Positions 26,061-34,331 of a stretch of 64,000 nt of DNA are shown here, piece after piece. Source of the stretch: CAYLSV01 sp964386435 (GTDB taxonomy: Bacteria; Planctomycetota; Phycisphaerae; Tepidisphaerales; Tepidisphaeraceae); assembly GCA_964386435.1 (NCBI GenBank), contig CAYLSV010000002.1:28558-92557 (forward strand), read 5' to 3'. A program made the translations under genes and the position numbers. Under the pieces are notes generated by a model. That model had not been told where the DNA came from. It worked only from the letters and a program-made list of their open reading frames with translations, and did no database searches. Position 1 is the stretch's first letter. Each line of letters begins with the position of its first letter.

Positions 26061-27438
26061 TTCGACGCGTCCCGAAGCGAGCGCGACCGATGTCGGCCCA
26101 ATTGCGGCCGACGGCGAGGTGCACGGCGGCCGGCCCGGCGTGCCGGACCGGCAACCGCCCGCGGCCGACGCGGTGAGAACAGACGCGGTGCCGGCCGACT
26201 ACCCGGCCGAGGTGCCGGCGGCGAAGGAGGCGGGGCGGTCGCTGTGGGCGATGGCGATCAAGGGCACGCTCTGCCGGACGGCGGCGCGGATCGGGTTGGT
26301 GTGGGTGGCGGTCCTCATCGTCATCGCCGTGTTCGCGCCGTTCTTGGCCAACAGCCGGCCGCTGTTGGTGAAGGACGCTGGCGGGTGGTCGTCGCCGCTG
26401 TGGCAGGGTTTGTCGGCGGTCGACATCGCGCTGCCGCTGATCTTCTTCGGGGCCATCGGCGTGTTCGTCGCCGCCCGGCGGAAGCTGCTCGGTGCCCGCG
26501 CCGGGCTCGGCGGGTTGGTGGCGATGCTGGCGATCGTCGTCGCCTCAGCCGGCGTGGGCTACCTGCTCGCCGACCCGCCGCGGCTGGTGCGGTACGGCGA
26601 GTTCCGCAGCTACGCCGAAGACGCGACAGTCATCCGCACGCCCATCCCGTTCAGCCCCAACGACCGCTTGGGCGACCTCGGCAACGCCCGCACTATCCCG
26701 CCGTTCTGGGGTGCACCGAACGAGGCAGCGCAGGACAAAGTGGCAACCGTTCCGACGCGCCACCTGCTCGGCACCACGGTCAACGGCGAGGACATGATGA
26801 GCCGGATGATCCACGCGTCCCGTGTCGCGCTGGCCATCGGCTTCGTCGCCACCGGCATCTCGACGACCATCGGCATCTTCGTGGGCGCGATCATGGGATA
26901 CTTCGGCGGCATCGTCGATTTGCTCATCATGCGCGTCGTCGAAATCTTCCAGGCGGTGCCGACGCTCATCGTGCTGCTGATCGTCACGACGTTCTTCGGC
27001 AAGGACATCTGGCTGATGATGGTTACAATTGGCGTGCTGTCGTGGATGGCCGATGCGCGGTTCATCCGGGCGGAGTTCCTCAAGCTCCGCGGCCAAGATT
27101 TTGTGCAGGCGACCAAGGCGGCGGGCCTGTCGATCCCGGCGACGCTGTTCCGCCACATGCTGCCCAACGGCATCTCGCCGGTGCTGGTCAACGCCAGCTT
27201 CGGCATCGCCAGCGCGATTCTGCTCGAAAGCGTCCTGAGCTTTCTCGGCCTCGGCTTGGAGGCGAAGGACCCGTCGTGGGGCGCGCTGCTCAACCAAGCC
27301 CGCAGCGGCGGCAGTGGGTTCAACTGGTGGATCGCGACGTTCCCGGGCTTGGCGATTTTCCTGACGGTGTTCGCCTACATTCTGATCGGCGAGAGTTTGC
27401 GGGATGCGCTCGATCCGAAGCTCCGCAAGGCGGAGTAG
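26053..27438 (+). CDS. Oligopeptide ABC transporter permease (OppC-like, second set)
   Basis: 461 residues, longer than usual for OppC because of an about 80-residue hydrophilic N-terminus and two extra helices (about 118-138 and 150-172) in the first third. The permease domain has GEDMMSRMIHASRVALAIGF, six-helix packing, the EAA loop QATKAAGLSIPATLFRHMLP and LSFLGLGLEAKDPSWGALL. It closes the second set and ends with TAG. As with the first set, no OppD/OppF ATPase gene is present in the window, so the ATPases must be encoded elsewhere. Confidence 0.9.
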   Translation: MSDSTRPEASATDVGPIAADGEVHGGRPGVPDRQPPAADAVRTDAVPADYPAEVPAAKEAGRSLWAMAIKGTLCRTAARIGLVWVAVLIVIAVFAPFLANSRPLLVKDAGGWSSPLWQGLSAVDIALPLIFFGAIGVFVAARRKLLGARAGLGGLVAMLAIVVASAGVGYLLADPPRLVRYGEFRSYAEDATVIRTPIPFSPNDRLGDLGNARTIPPFWGAPNEAAQDKVATVPTRHLLGTTVNGEDMMSRMIHASRVALAIGFVATGISTTIGIFVGAIMGYFGGIVDLLIMRVVEIFQAVPTLIVLLIVTTFFGKDIWLMMVTIGVLSWMADARFIRAEFLKLRGQDFVQATKAAGLSIPATLFRHMLPNGISPVLVNASFGIASAILLESVLSFLGLGLEAKDPSWGALLNQARSGGSGFNWWIATFPGLAIFLTVFAYILIGESLRDALDPKLRKAE

Positions 27439-27442
27439 CTCA

Positions 27443-29089
27443 TCATGCCTTCATCGTGGTGCCGTCGGGTTGGTGGTAGTTGACGCTGTACAGCTCCGGG
27501 CGGCGGTCGGTCCAGGGGCGGACGGTGCCTTGGACGCGGTTGCGGCGGAGCAGCTCGAGGTCGACGTCGTGCAGGACGACGGTCTCGATGTTCGGCATGC
27601 TCTCGCTGCCCACCGCGTCGCGGGCGAACTCGAAGTCGCTGGGCGTCAGCACGGCACACTGGGCGTAGTGCATGTCGGCGTTGTCGACGAACGGCATCAT
27701 GCCGGCGCAGCCGCTGATGGCGACGTAGATCTGGTTCTCGATCGCCCGGGCCTGGGCGCAGTGGCGGACGCGCAGGTAGCCGCTGCGCTCGTCGGTGTTG
27801 TAGGGCACGAACAGGATGTCGGCCCCCTTGGCCCGGGCGATGCGGGCGAGCTCGGGGAACTCCACGTCGTAGCAGATCAGGATGGCGATCTTGCCGCGGT
27901 CGGTGTCGAAGACCTCCACCGTGTCGCCCGGCGAGACGCCCCACCAGCGGCTCTCGTTGGGCGTCACGTGCAGCTTGTACTGCTTCTCGATCGTGCCGTC
28001 GCGGCGAAACAAATAAGCGATGTTGAAAAGCTCCTCGTCCTCGATCACCAGCTGGCTGCCGCCGATGATGTTGACGTTGAACCGGACGGCCAGGTCGTTG
28101 AACAGCTCCAAATAGGCCGGCGTGAACTCTGCCAATTTTCGGGCCGAATCGCTGGGCCGCTCGGCCTTCACGAGGGCCAGCAGCTGCGTCGTGAACAGCT
28201 CGGGGAAGACGACGAAATCGCTCTTGTAGTCGCTGCCGACGTCTGTGATGAACTCGCACTGCTTGGCGAACTGCTCGAAGCTCTCGACCCGCCGCATCAT
28301 GTACTGGCTGACGCACAGCCGCACCCGGCTGACCCGCCGCATCTCCGTGGTGTCCTTCGCCTCGTGGTCGAGGTTCACCCACTCCAAGAACGCGGCGTAC
28401 CCCCGGCTCGCCTTGTCGTCCGGCAAGTAGTTCGGCCGCAACCCCTTGAGCGCGAAGCCATTGGCCAACTGCACGGTCAGCACCGGGTCGAACACTTTTT
28501 TCAGCACCACCGCCTCGACGTAGTCGCTGGCGCTCATGGCATGGGCGTGCGCCCCGTAACCCGGCAAACGGCCGGCGATGATGATGCGCTTCAAGTTCTT
28601 CTCGCGGGCGAGCTGCTTGCGCGCGTCGTACAGCCGCCGGGCGAGCTTGAGGCCGCGGAACTCCGGGTGGACCATGATCTCGATGCCGTACAGCGTGTCG
28701 CCGTCGGGCTTGTGGTTGTTGATCGTGCCGCCGGCGCACACCGCCCGCCAGTCGTGCCACGCCTCGTGCTGGTCGTACTCGACGATCAGGCTGCTGCTGC
28801 TGGCGACGACCCGGCCCTCCAGCTCGACGCACAGCTGCCCCTCAGGGAAGTGCCGCAGCTGGCTCTCCAGCTCGCTCTTTTTCCAGAACCCCATGCCGGG
28901 GAACGCGAGCTGCTGCATCTCGATGATCGCGTCGAAATCGTCCGGCGTGATCGGCCGGACCTCGACGTGCCACTCGTATTTCTCCAAATCGATCTCCGGC
29001 TGCGGCACCGCTGGTTGGCCCGGCGTCGGCACGCCGGGCGTGGGGCCAACGGTGGTGGGCGGGACAATCGTGGAGGTCGAACTCGGCAT
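27443..29089 (-). CDS. GNAT acetyltransferase fused to a carbon-nitrogen hydrolase (nitrilase)
   Basis: 548 residues. After a Pro/Thr-rich leader, residues about 40-215 are a GNAT N-acetyltransferase ([20 protein letters not shown] forms the acetyl-CoA loop). Residues about 255-525 are a nitrilase-superfamily amidase with the catalytic triad Glu297 (VVFPELF), Lys372 ([10 protein letters not shown]) and Cys406 ([11 protein letters not shown]). This two-domain architecture is known and widespread; the coupled reaction is not established. It converges with the second transporter set, with only 4 bp between the stop codons and no room for a separate terminator. A TACGAT box lies 9 nt before the ATG. 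Confidence 0.93.
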   Translation of the reverse strand: MPSSTSTIVPPTTVGPTPGVPTPGQPAVPQPEIDLEKYEWHVEVRPITPDDFDAIIEMQQLAFPGMGFWKKSELESQLRHFPEGQLCVELEGRVVASSSSLIVEYDQHEAWHDWRAVCAGGTINNHKPDGDTLYGIEIMVHPEFRGLKLARRLYDARKQLAREKNLKRIIIAGRLPGYGAHAHAMSASDYVEAVVLKKVFDPVLTVQLANGFALKGLRPNYLPDDKASRGYAAFLEWVNLDHEAKDTTEMRRVSRVRLCVSQYMMRRVESFEQFAKQCEFITDVGSDYKSDFVVFPELFTTQLLALVKAERPSDSARKLAEFTPAYLELFNDLAVRFNVNIIGGSQLVIEDEELFNIAYLFRRDGTIEKQYKLHVTPNESRWWGVSPGDTVEVFDTDRGKIAILICYDVEFPELARIARAKGADILFVPYNTDERSGYLRVRHCAQARAIENQIYVAISGCAGMMPFVDNADMHYAQCAVLTPSDFEFARDAVGSESMPNIETVVLHDVDLELLRRNRVQGTVRPWTDRRPELYSVNYHQPDGTTMKA

Positions 29090-29098
29090 GCGGCCGCC

Positions 29099-29104
29099 AT
29101 CGTA
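29099..29104 (-). promoter_or_regulatory. Putative -10 box, leaderless start
   Basis: TACGAT on the minus strand, 9 nt before the ATG at 29089 of the GNAT-nitrilase. Confidence 0.35.
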
Positions 29105-29116
29105 GCGACCGCCGCC

Positions 29117-30064
29117 TCACCCGTTCGCGGCGTCGATCGGCCGGTGCCAGTCCCGCAGCGGTCGGCTCATCAGCACGCCCAGCACGACGAGCGGGTAGAT
29201 CATCCCCAGCACCGCCCACGGCACCAGGAACACCGTCCCCGCCATCAGGCCGTCGCCCACGTCGGTGTCGATCGGGAACTGCTCCATCGGCCGGACGAAC
29301 ACCCAGACGGTGAGCCCGAGCGTGAGCAGCCCGACGACCAGCCGCAGCATCGCCCAGATCACGTGCAGCCGCCGGCCTGTCGGCCCCGGCCGCAGCGTCA
29401 TGATGCCCGCGATCAGCAAGCCGATCGCCAGCAGCACGTTCACCCCCTGCGTCGCCACAAGGGCCATGGCACTTCCGAGGTCAAACGGGATGCCGCCGAA
29501 CCGCTCGACCGTCGTGTCCTGCCCATGGCTGGCGATAATCGTGACGTCACTGCCGTCGGGCGGGTACAGGTAAAACTCGGCCGTGCCCGCCCCGACGTAA
29601 ATGTGGTTGCCGTTGGTCAGCACATAGTGGGACTGCGTGTAGTGCTCATCGAATCCGGCCGTGTCGATGTGCCCGTCGATGTAGGCGGCGGTCCAGCCGG
29701 AATCGATCGGCGGCGGGGTGAAGGGCACCTCGTGTTCGGCGAGCAACTGCTCCAGCAACACCACATCCCCCGGCGGCAGCGGATACGCCGCATCCAACGC
29801 CTCGACAACCACCGTCACGTCCGCCGCCGACAGCGATTGGGCCGGCGACGTGCTCCTCATCCCGCCGCCGGCCGACGACGCCAGCTCCTTTTGCAACGCC
29901 ACCACCAGCGCCACGCCGATGCCGCCGCTGAAGAGGTTGCCGACGATGCCCAACGACCCGAAGACAATGCTCAGCGTCGCCAGCGTCGTCACCACGCCCG
30001 GCCGCAACGAACCCGCCGCGCGAGACGGCGGGGCATAACTGGCCAGAAACGGCGGCTGCGACAT
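29117..30064 (-). CDS. Membrane protein of unknown function, paralogue 1
   Basis: 315 residues from ATG 30064. A helix near 24-50 (GVVTTLATLSIVFGSLGIVG) is followed by a polar extracytoplasmic domain of about 130 residues and then three C-terminal helices (about 180-200, 215-240, 260-290). It shares its first helix and overall plan with the next gene upstream, so the pair is a tandem duplication. The polar domain contains an acidic segment LSAADVTVVVEALDAAYPL also matched in the paralogue. No known family was recognised. Start chosen at the Met directly before SQPPFLASY. Confidence 0.75.
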   Translation of the reverse strand: MSQPPFLASYAPPSRAAGSLRPGVVTTLATLSIVFGSLGIVGNLFSGGIGVALVVALQKELASSAGGGMRSTSPAQSLSAADVTVVVEALDAAYPLPPGDVVLLEQLLAEHEVPFTPPPIDSGWTAAYIDGHIDTAGFDEHYTQSHYVLTNGNHIYVGAGTAEFYLYPPDGSDVTIIASHGQDTTVERFGGIPFDLGSAMALVATQGVNVLLAIGLLIAGIMTLRPGPTGRRLHVIWAMLRLVVGLLTLGLTVWVFVRPMEQFPIDTDVGDGLMAGTVFLVPWAVLGMIYPLVVLGVLMSRPLRDWHRPIDAANG

Positions 30065-30104
30065 GCCGCCAGTCTGCCGGAACACGTCAAAGCGGGCAAG
30101 CCGC

Positions 30105-31052
30105 TCAACCCCCACGTTCGGCGGCGAGTTGCGCGAAGTGCGCCCGCACCGGCCGCACCCGCAGCAGGATGGCCACGGCGATCGGGTAGGCGGCCATGAA
30201 CAGGAACGTGAGCAAGCCGCTGACGAGCGCGCCGATCCAGAACCACTGCGGCGCCGGCCCGCCGCCGCCGGTGTTGAACGTGAACCCGCCCATCATCGAC
30301 AGCGACTGCCACACGCCCACCGCCGTCGCGCCGATCGCGATGCCCAGCCGGACCACCCACCAGATCGCGTGCAGCCGCCGGCCGATGAGCTTGTCGCGGA
30401 CCGTCGCGATGCCGGCCACCAGCAGCAGGACGGCCAAGCCGGCGGAGATGAAGCCGATGACGATCTGCAGGATGAACGGCACCAGATTGTCGCCGCCGAA
30501 CATGTTCAGGTTCGCCGTGCTGGAGGCGATGACGCCGGTCGTGTCGGCGACGGTGTTGCTAATGCCGTTCGGGCCGTTCGTCTCGATGGTTACGGTCTGG
30601 GCACCGACGGTGATGCTGCCGGGAACGCCAAAGTCGTACACAAGGTCGTCGTTGAAGTCGGTGCGCGTCAGCATGGCCGCGGCCACGTCCTCCGTCGTCA
30701 GTTCTTTCGTTGCCGGCACGATCGGCAGGTCGAGCGTCGGCAGCACATCCAGCAACATCTGCCGCTGCGGGTCGGTCAGGGGTTGCGCGTCGTCCAACGC
30801 CTGCACCACGTTCCGCACCTCCGCGTCCGTCAACGCCGGCCCCGCGACCAGCGCCGGCGCCCCCAGCGTCAAGTTGAAGTTGCTGAAGAACAACAGCATG
30901 ACGAGCGTCCCCGCGGCCGACAGCAGGTTGTACGCGATCCCCAGGCTGCCGAAGACGATACTCAGCACACCCAGCGTCGTCACGACCCCGTGCCGCCCCT
31001 GCCGCATGTCCGCCCCGGCGTAGTTCAGCGTGTTGTCGGGTGCGTCGCTCAT
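30105..31052 (-). CDS. Membrane protein of unknown function, paralogue 2
   Basis: 315 residues, the same length as its neighbour. Helix 1 GVVTTLGVLSIVFGSLGIAY aligns with paralogue 1; the polar domain has LTDAEVRNVVQALDDAQPLT at the place of the related acidic segment; three helices follow (about 183-205, 220-245, 265-300). The conserved GRRLHAIWWVVRLGIAI just before helix 3 matches GRRLHVIWAMLRLVVGL in paralogue 1. The genes are 40 bp apart in the same direction and are probably co-transcribed. The shared layout suggests a sensor or envelope protein pair, but no function can be assigned. Confidence 0.75.
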   Translation of the reverse strand: MSDAPDNTLNYAGADMRQGRHGVVTTLGVLSIVFGSLGIAYNLLSAAGTLVMLLFFSNFNLTLGAPALVAGPALTDAEVRNVVQALDDAQPLTDPQRQMLLDVLPTLDLPIVPATKELTTEDVAAAMLTRTDFNDDLVYDFGVPGSITVGAQTVTIETNGPNGISNTVADTTGVIASSTANLNMFGGDNLVPFILQIVIGFISAGLAVLLLVAGIATVRDKLIGRRLHAIWWVVRLGIAIGATAVGVWQSLSMMGGFTFNTGGGGPAPQWFWIGALVSGLLTFLFMAAYPIAVAILLRVRPVRAHFAQLAAERGG

Positions 31053-31109
31053 GCCCTGCAGTATGCCGCCGTCCGATGCCCGACGCCAGCGATGGGCAGG
31101 TCATGCCCC

Positions 31110-31115
31110 TACGCT
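31110..31115 (+). promoter_or_regulatory. Putative -10 box, leaderless start
   Basis: TACGCT, 5 nt before the ATG at 31121 of the SUI1-like gene; it fixes that start over upstream in-frame codons. Confidence 0.45.
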
Positions 31116-31120
31116 GCGGC

Positions 31121-31471
31121 ATGGGCCTTTTCGATGGCACGCCGCTGGAGCGGCCGGTGACTTGTGAGCGGTGTGACAAGCCGGTGGACGAGTGTGATTG
31201 TCCGCGGGATGCCGGTGGGGCGGTGCGGTTGCCGGGGGATCAGGACGTGCGGGTGCGGCGGGAGAAGCGGCGGGGCAAGTGGGTGACCGTCGCCACCGGC
31301 TTCGACGCCGCGGCGAGCGACGTGCCGGGCCTGCTGAAGAACCTCCAGCGCGCCCTTGGCGTCGGCGGCACGACCAAGGGCGACGGCTTCGAACTGCAGG
31401 GCGACGCGCGGGACCGCGTGGTCACGGAGCTGCAGAAGCTCGGCTACGCGGTCAAGCCCGCTGGGGGGTGA
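31121..31471 (+). CDS. SUI1/eIF1-like translation factor (YciH family) with zinc knuckle
   Basis: 116 residues. The C-terminal two thirds match bacterial SUI1 proteins: VRREKRRGKWVTVATGFD, a middle LLKNLQRALGVGGTTKGDGF and the closing VVTELQKLGYAVK, which correspond to the eIF1 fold. The N-terminus carries C-x2-C-x6-C-x-C (CERCDKPVDECDC, about residues 15-27), a likely zinc knuckle not part of the basic fold. Eukaryotic eIF1 guards start-codon choice; the bacterial protein's role is less clear. A factor of this kind is of interest beside the many predicted leaderless starts here. It converges with the exonuclease gene. Confidence 0.83.
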   Translation: MGLFDGTPLERPVTCERCDKPVDECDCPRDAGGAVRLPGDQDVRVRREKRRGKWVTVATGFDAAASDVPGLLKNLQRALGVGGTTKGDGFELQGDARDRVVTELQKLGYAVKPAGG

Positions 31472-31487
31472 GGGAGAACTATGGCGT

Positions 31488-31557
31488 GCTGAAGTGTGAC
31501 GTGGTGAATTGCCGGAAGCGTCGCAACTTCTTCGGCAACTCACCACGTCAAACTTTC
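31488..31557. repeat. Family A hairpin between convergent genes
   Basis: Left arm around 31498-31518 (GACGTGGTGAATTGCCGG) pairs with right arm around 31529-31549 (CGGCAACTCACCACGTC), with heptamer-like words TGGTGAA and CTCACCA and a loop of about 10 nt. The right arm overlaps the stop of the exonuclease gene on the other strand. It is well placed to end both transcripts. Confidence 0.75.
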
Positions 31558-32423
31558 TCAAACCCCACGATCCGGTCCATCTTGAACGTGCGCATCTCGC
31601 CGCGGAGGTGGCAGTAGCCGATGAGGGTGGCGTCGTCGGGGCGGGTGCCGCGCTTGATGTCCATCGGCTCGATGACCCGCTCGGTACGTTTGCGGCGGGC
31701 GTCGAGGTAGGCCATCCGCACGGGGCGGCGGCTGGTGAGAGCTTCTTCCAGCTCCAGCGGCAACGGCTCGGCGGGGGCGGTCGGCTGCTCGGGGATCAGT
31801 GGGCTGCCGGTGCGTTCGCCGATGCGGCGGGGGCCGCCTTGGGCGGCGAGGACGTCCATGAACGCCATCTCGTTGCCGCCGAGGGGCTCGAGCAGGTTCG
31901 CCAGCACGCCGGCGGTGGTCAGGCAGTCGGCGAGCGCGCGGTGGGCGGTGTCGACCTCGATGCCGAATCGGACCGCCAGCTTCTGCAAGCCATTGCCGCC
32001 GCGGCCGAAGCGTTTGCGGGCGATTCGCACCGTGTCGAGCACGAACTGCCCGGCCAACTCGCGGTGCAAGTCGAGGCCGCACAGCACGCACTCGGCGTCC
32101 AGAAACGAGAGGTCGAAGCCGACGTTGTGCCCGACGACCACGGCGTCGGATAGCAGATCGAGTACCTCGCCTTGAACGTCGCCGAACTTCGGCTGGTCGC
32201 GGACCATTTCCTGCGTGATGCCGGTGAGGGCGATGACGCCAGGGTTGATCCGCCGGCCGGGGTTGAGCAGTTGCTGGTACTCGGTCGCCTCGCCGCCGGG
32301 GTCGATCCGCAGGATGCCGACCTCCGTCACGCGATCGCCGAAGCGGGCGCTGCTGCCGGTCGTCTCGACATCAACGACGGCCAACGGCACGTCGCGCAGC
32401 TTGTCCAGCAGGGAGACGGGCAT
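31548..32423 (-). CDS. DnaQ-like 3'-5' exonuclease fused to a WYL domain
   Basis: 291 residues. Residues about 10-180 form a DEDDh exonuclease: motif I VVDVETTGS, motif II VGHNVGFDLSFLD (about 96-108) and motif III DTAHRALADCLTTAGV with the catalytic His. From about 222 a WYL-type domain follows (LEEALTSRRPVRMAYLDARR, then EPMDIKRG and ending MRTFKMDRIVGFEKV). WYL domains bind ligands or nucleic acids and regulate many defence systems. The exonuclease part is like the epsilon proofreading family; the fusion suggests a ligand-controlled nuclease. An AT-rich heptamer repeat lies upstream. Confidence 0.85.
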   Translation of the reverse strand: MPVSLLDKLRDVPLAVVDVETTGSSARFGDRVTEVGILRIDPGGEATEYQQLLNPGRRINPGVIALTGITQEMVRDQPKFGDVQGEVLDLLSDAVVVGHNVGFDLSFLDAECVLCGLDLHRELAGQFVLDTVRIARKRFGRGGNGLQKLAVRFGIEVDTAHRALADCLTTAGVLANLLEPLGGNEMAFMDVLAAQGGPRRIGERTGSPLIPEQPTAPAEPLPLELEEALTSRRPVRMAYLDARRKRTERVIEPMDIKRGTRPDDATLIGYCHLRGEMRTFKMDRIVGFEKV

Positions 32424-32436
32424 GAGTGGCGATACG

Positions 32437-32509
32437 GTTGTTGTTGGTCCTTTGTTCTTGCTCCTTCATCCTCAGAACAAATGACAAAGGACCAATGACA
32501 AAGAACAAT
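32437..32509. repeat. Family A heptamer hairpin
   Basis: GTTGTTGGTCCTTTGTTCTT-type words (32437-32460) face AGAACAAATGACAAAGGACC-type words (32474-32509) across a short loop. It lies between the LEA14-like gene and the exonuclease gene, both on the minus strand. Confidence 0.8.
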
Positions 32510-32515
32510 CCACCT

Positions 32516-33070
32516 TCACCCACCCAGCAGCCGGCCGAACAGCTCTGCTGCAAGCCGCCGGGCGTCGGGGCTGGTCAGCAGGCGGGGGTTCGAGAGCGCC
32601 TGCCGCAGTGGAAGCTGGCCCTCGTACTCGAACGGCACCTTCACCGGCAGCAAGCCGGCGGTGCCCGGCGTGGCGAACGACGCTGACCCGTTCACCCGGT
32701 ACCCGAAGTCGCCGCCGCTGGCCGAGAGGGCGTCGCCGGCCTCCAGCAGCTCGTCCCACCGCAGCTCGATCGGCACACGCAATGCCTTGGTCCCGCCGGC
32801 CGGCAAACTCTCCCCGTCCGCCAACGCCGCGCTGCCCTTGGCAACGTTCACCCCCTCGGCCGCGAGTTGATAACTCACCCCCCGCACCGGCAGATCAATT
32901 GAGTTCGGGTTGGTCACCGCCAGATCAACGCCAAGCGTCATGCCGTCGGTGGTAATGCCGACCAGCTCCCCGCCCGTCGCCGCCACCGTCGGCGGCTCGA
33001 CGCTGGCACACCCCGTGAGCAACAACGCGAGCCATGGCAGGACAAGAATGCGAGCGAGCGACGGGCACAT
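32516..33070 (-). CDS. LEA14-like (LEA type 2) lipoprotein
   Basis: 184 residues. A lipoprotein signal (LALLLTGC, Cys21) precedes a single immunoglobulin-like LEA type 2 domain: GMTLGVDLAVTNPNSIDLPV (about 43-62), VSYQLAAEGVNVAKGSAAL and the C-terminal FEYEGQLPL. Proteins of this fold are beta-sandwiches, linked to desiccation response in plants, but of unknown role in bacteria, where they are usually on the outer membrane. It diverges from a VapBC-type operon with 23 bp between start codons. A TACCCT box is 6 nt before its ATG. Confidence 0.85.
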   Translation of the reverse strand: MCPSLARILVLPWLALLLTGCASVEPPTVAATGGELVGITTDGMTLGVDLAVTNPNSIDLPVRGVSYQLAAEGVNVAKGSAALADGESLPAGGTKALRVPIELRWDELLEAGDALSASGGDFGYRVNGSASFATPGTAGLLPVKVPFEYEGQLPLRQALSNPRLLTSPDARRLAAELFGRLLGG

Positions 33071-33076
33071 GGCCGC

Positions 33077-33086
33077 AGGGTATCAT
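33077..33086. promoter_or_regulatory. Overlapping divergent -10 boxes inside an inverted repeat
   Basis: TACCCT on the minus strand (33077-33082) serves the LEA14-like gene and TATCAT on the plus strand (33081-33086) serves the antitoxin; they share two base pairs. Both sit in GCCGCA...TGCGGC, a 6-bp inverted repeat that could be the antitoxin's operator, as VapB-type proteins commonly bind such palindromes. Confidence 0.45.
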
Positions 33087-33093
33087 TTGCGGC

Positions 33094-33342
33094 ATGACCC
33101 GCCTACTCGACCAGGCGCTTCAGCGCCTCACCATGCTGCCGGACGACCGCCAGGACGCCGAGGCGCGACTCATCCTGCAGCGCCTCGAATCATTCGACGA
33201 AGCGCTGGCCGAGATGAAGAAACTCGACGCCGAGGTCACAGAGATGTTCGAAGGCCCGCCCGGCCTCGACCCCATGCTCGACCCGGCGAACCACCGGCCG
33301 GGTACAATTTCACCGGCCGAGTACTTCGGTGACGAGTCATGA
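33094..33342 (+). CDS. Antitoxin-like protein preceding a PIN toxin
   Basis: 82 residues from ATG 33094. The product is acidic and helical (LLDQALQRLTMLPDDRQDAE, ILQRLESFDEALAEMKKLD) with a less ordered C-terminus (GLDPMLDPANHRPGTI). No ribbon-helix-helix, AbrB or Phd motif is clear, so it is identified mainly by its position: its stop overlaps the ATG of a PIN-domain toxin (ATGA). Antitoxins of this type usually bind the toxin with the C-terminus. A longer upstream frame is open but overlaps the LEA14-like gene. Confidence 0.65.
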   Translation: MTRLLDQALQRLTMLPDDRQDAEARLILQRLESFDEALAEMKKLDAEVTEMFEGPPGLDPMLDPANHRPGTISPAEYFGDES

Positions 33343-33743
33343 CCGCACCACACGATCGCGTTGTTTTGATCGACACGGCTGTTGTCGTGTACCTCGAGAC
33401 GCGGCCGAACGCGCTGTCGTCCTTTGCCAAGGACGTGATGCAGCGCAAGACGGCAAGACGCTATCTGAGCATGGTCAGCTTGTGGGAGATCGCCATCAAG
33501 AACGGCATCGGAAAACTGCCACTTGACGACGGCTTCGCGGATCTGGCAGCTCGCTGGGCGGGTCGCGACGATCTTGAGCTGCTGACGCTGTCACTGCCCG
33601 TGATCAACCGTGTACCGGCGTTGCCGCTGATCCATCGCGACCCATTCGACAGGCTGCTGGCCTGTCAGTTTCAGGAACTTGATGTGGCTATTCTCTCACC
33701 TGACCCGGTGTTCGACGCCTACGGCATTCTCAGGATGTGGTGA
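33339..33743 (+). CDS. PIN-domain ribonuclease toxin (VapC-like)
   Basis: 134 residues of the PIN/VapC family (Sll0205-like subgroup). Acidic metal ligands are visible in VVLIDTAVVVYLE (Asp12), SLWEIAIKNGIGKL (Glu near 51) and HRDPFDRLLACQ (Asp near 97 and 100), with a late Asp in ILSPDPVFDAYGI. These toxins cleave RNA, often tRNA or rRNA at structured sites, until neutralised by the protein encoded just upstream. The four-base overlap with the antitoxin ensures coupled translation. It converges with the FabZ-like gene with 6 bp between stops. Confidence 0.85.
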   Translation: MTAPHDRVVLIDTAVVVYLETRPNALSSFAKDVMQRKTARRYLSMVSLWEIAIKNGIGKLPLDDGFADLAARWAGRDDLELLTLSLPVINRVPALPLIHRDPFDRLLACQFQELDVAILSPDPVFDAYGILRMW

Positions 33744-33749
33744 GTCGCA

Positions 33750-34223
33750 TTACCCCATCTTCGTGCCGATGATGTCGGCTTCAAAGACGAGCTTGCCCTT
33801 GACCATGCCCTGACACTGGGCGCGGACGCGGCGGTGGCGGCTTTCGACGAGGTGGCAGAGGATGTAGAGGCGGCAGCCGGGCTCGACGGCTTGGCGGAAC
33901 TTGCAGTTCTCCACGCCGCCGAAGCCGATGAAGCCCGGCCAGCCGAGGATGTGCTTGGTGCAAAAGCTCGACACCTGCGCCGCGGCCTCGAGCATGATGA
34001 CCCCGGGCAGCAGCGGCCGGCCGGGGATGTGGCCGGGAACCCAGAACTCGTCCTCGCCGACTTCTTTGTAGCCGATGATGTCGCCGCGGTCGTTGTGCCA
34101 GACGATGGCGTCGAGGTGGCGCATCAGCCCGCGTTGGGGATTCACCTCCTCGATCACCGCCGGCCCGTGCCGGACGGCGTCGAGGTCGATTTGCGACAGA
34201 TCCAGGACGAACTGGGGGGGCAT
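33750..34223 (-). CDS. FabZ/FabA-like beta-hydroxyacyl-ACP dehydratase
   Basis: 157 residues of the hot-dog fold dehydratase type. The catalytic His lies in WVPGHIPGRPLLPGVIMLEA (about 62-81), with the acidic partner Glu in the same helix. Such enzymes remove water from 3-hydroxyacyl-ACP in fatty-acid elongation. The N-terminal half has more polar inserts than E. coli FabZ, as planctomycete versions often have, so a role in a related lipid pathway is possible. The gene ends TAA. Upstream is a family A hairpin. Confidence 0.83.
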   Translation of the reverse strand: MPPQFVLDLSQIDLDAVRHGPAVIEEVNPQRGLMRHLDAIVWHNDRGDIIGYKEVGEDEFWVPGHIPGRPLLPGVIMLEAAAQVSSFCTKHILGWPGFIGFGGVENCKFRQAVEPGCRLYILCHLVESRHRRVRAQCQGMVKGKLVFEADIIGTKMG

Positions 34224-34231
34224 GGCGGAGG

Positions 34232-34326
34232 TGTTGTTGGTTCTTTGTCCTTGGTCCTTTGGCCTTCGTCACCAGCGACATCGCTCTTCGTTTGGACCAA
34301 GAACAAAGAACAAAGGACCAACAACC
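34232..34326. repeat. Family A heptamer hairpin
   Basis: TGTTGTTGGTTCTTTGTCC (34232-34250) and following words pair with GGACCAAGAACAAAGAACAA and following words at 34292-34326; the loop is about 28 nt. It is between the Hc1-like gene and the FabZ-like gene on the same strand. Confidence 0.8.
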
Positions 34327-34331
34327 ACCGC

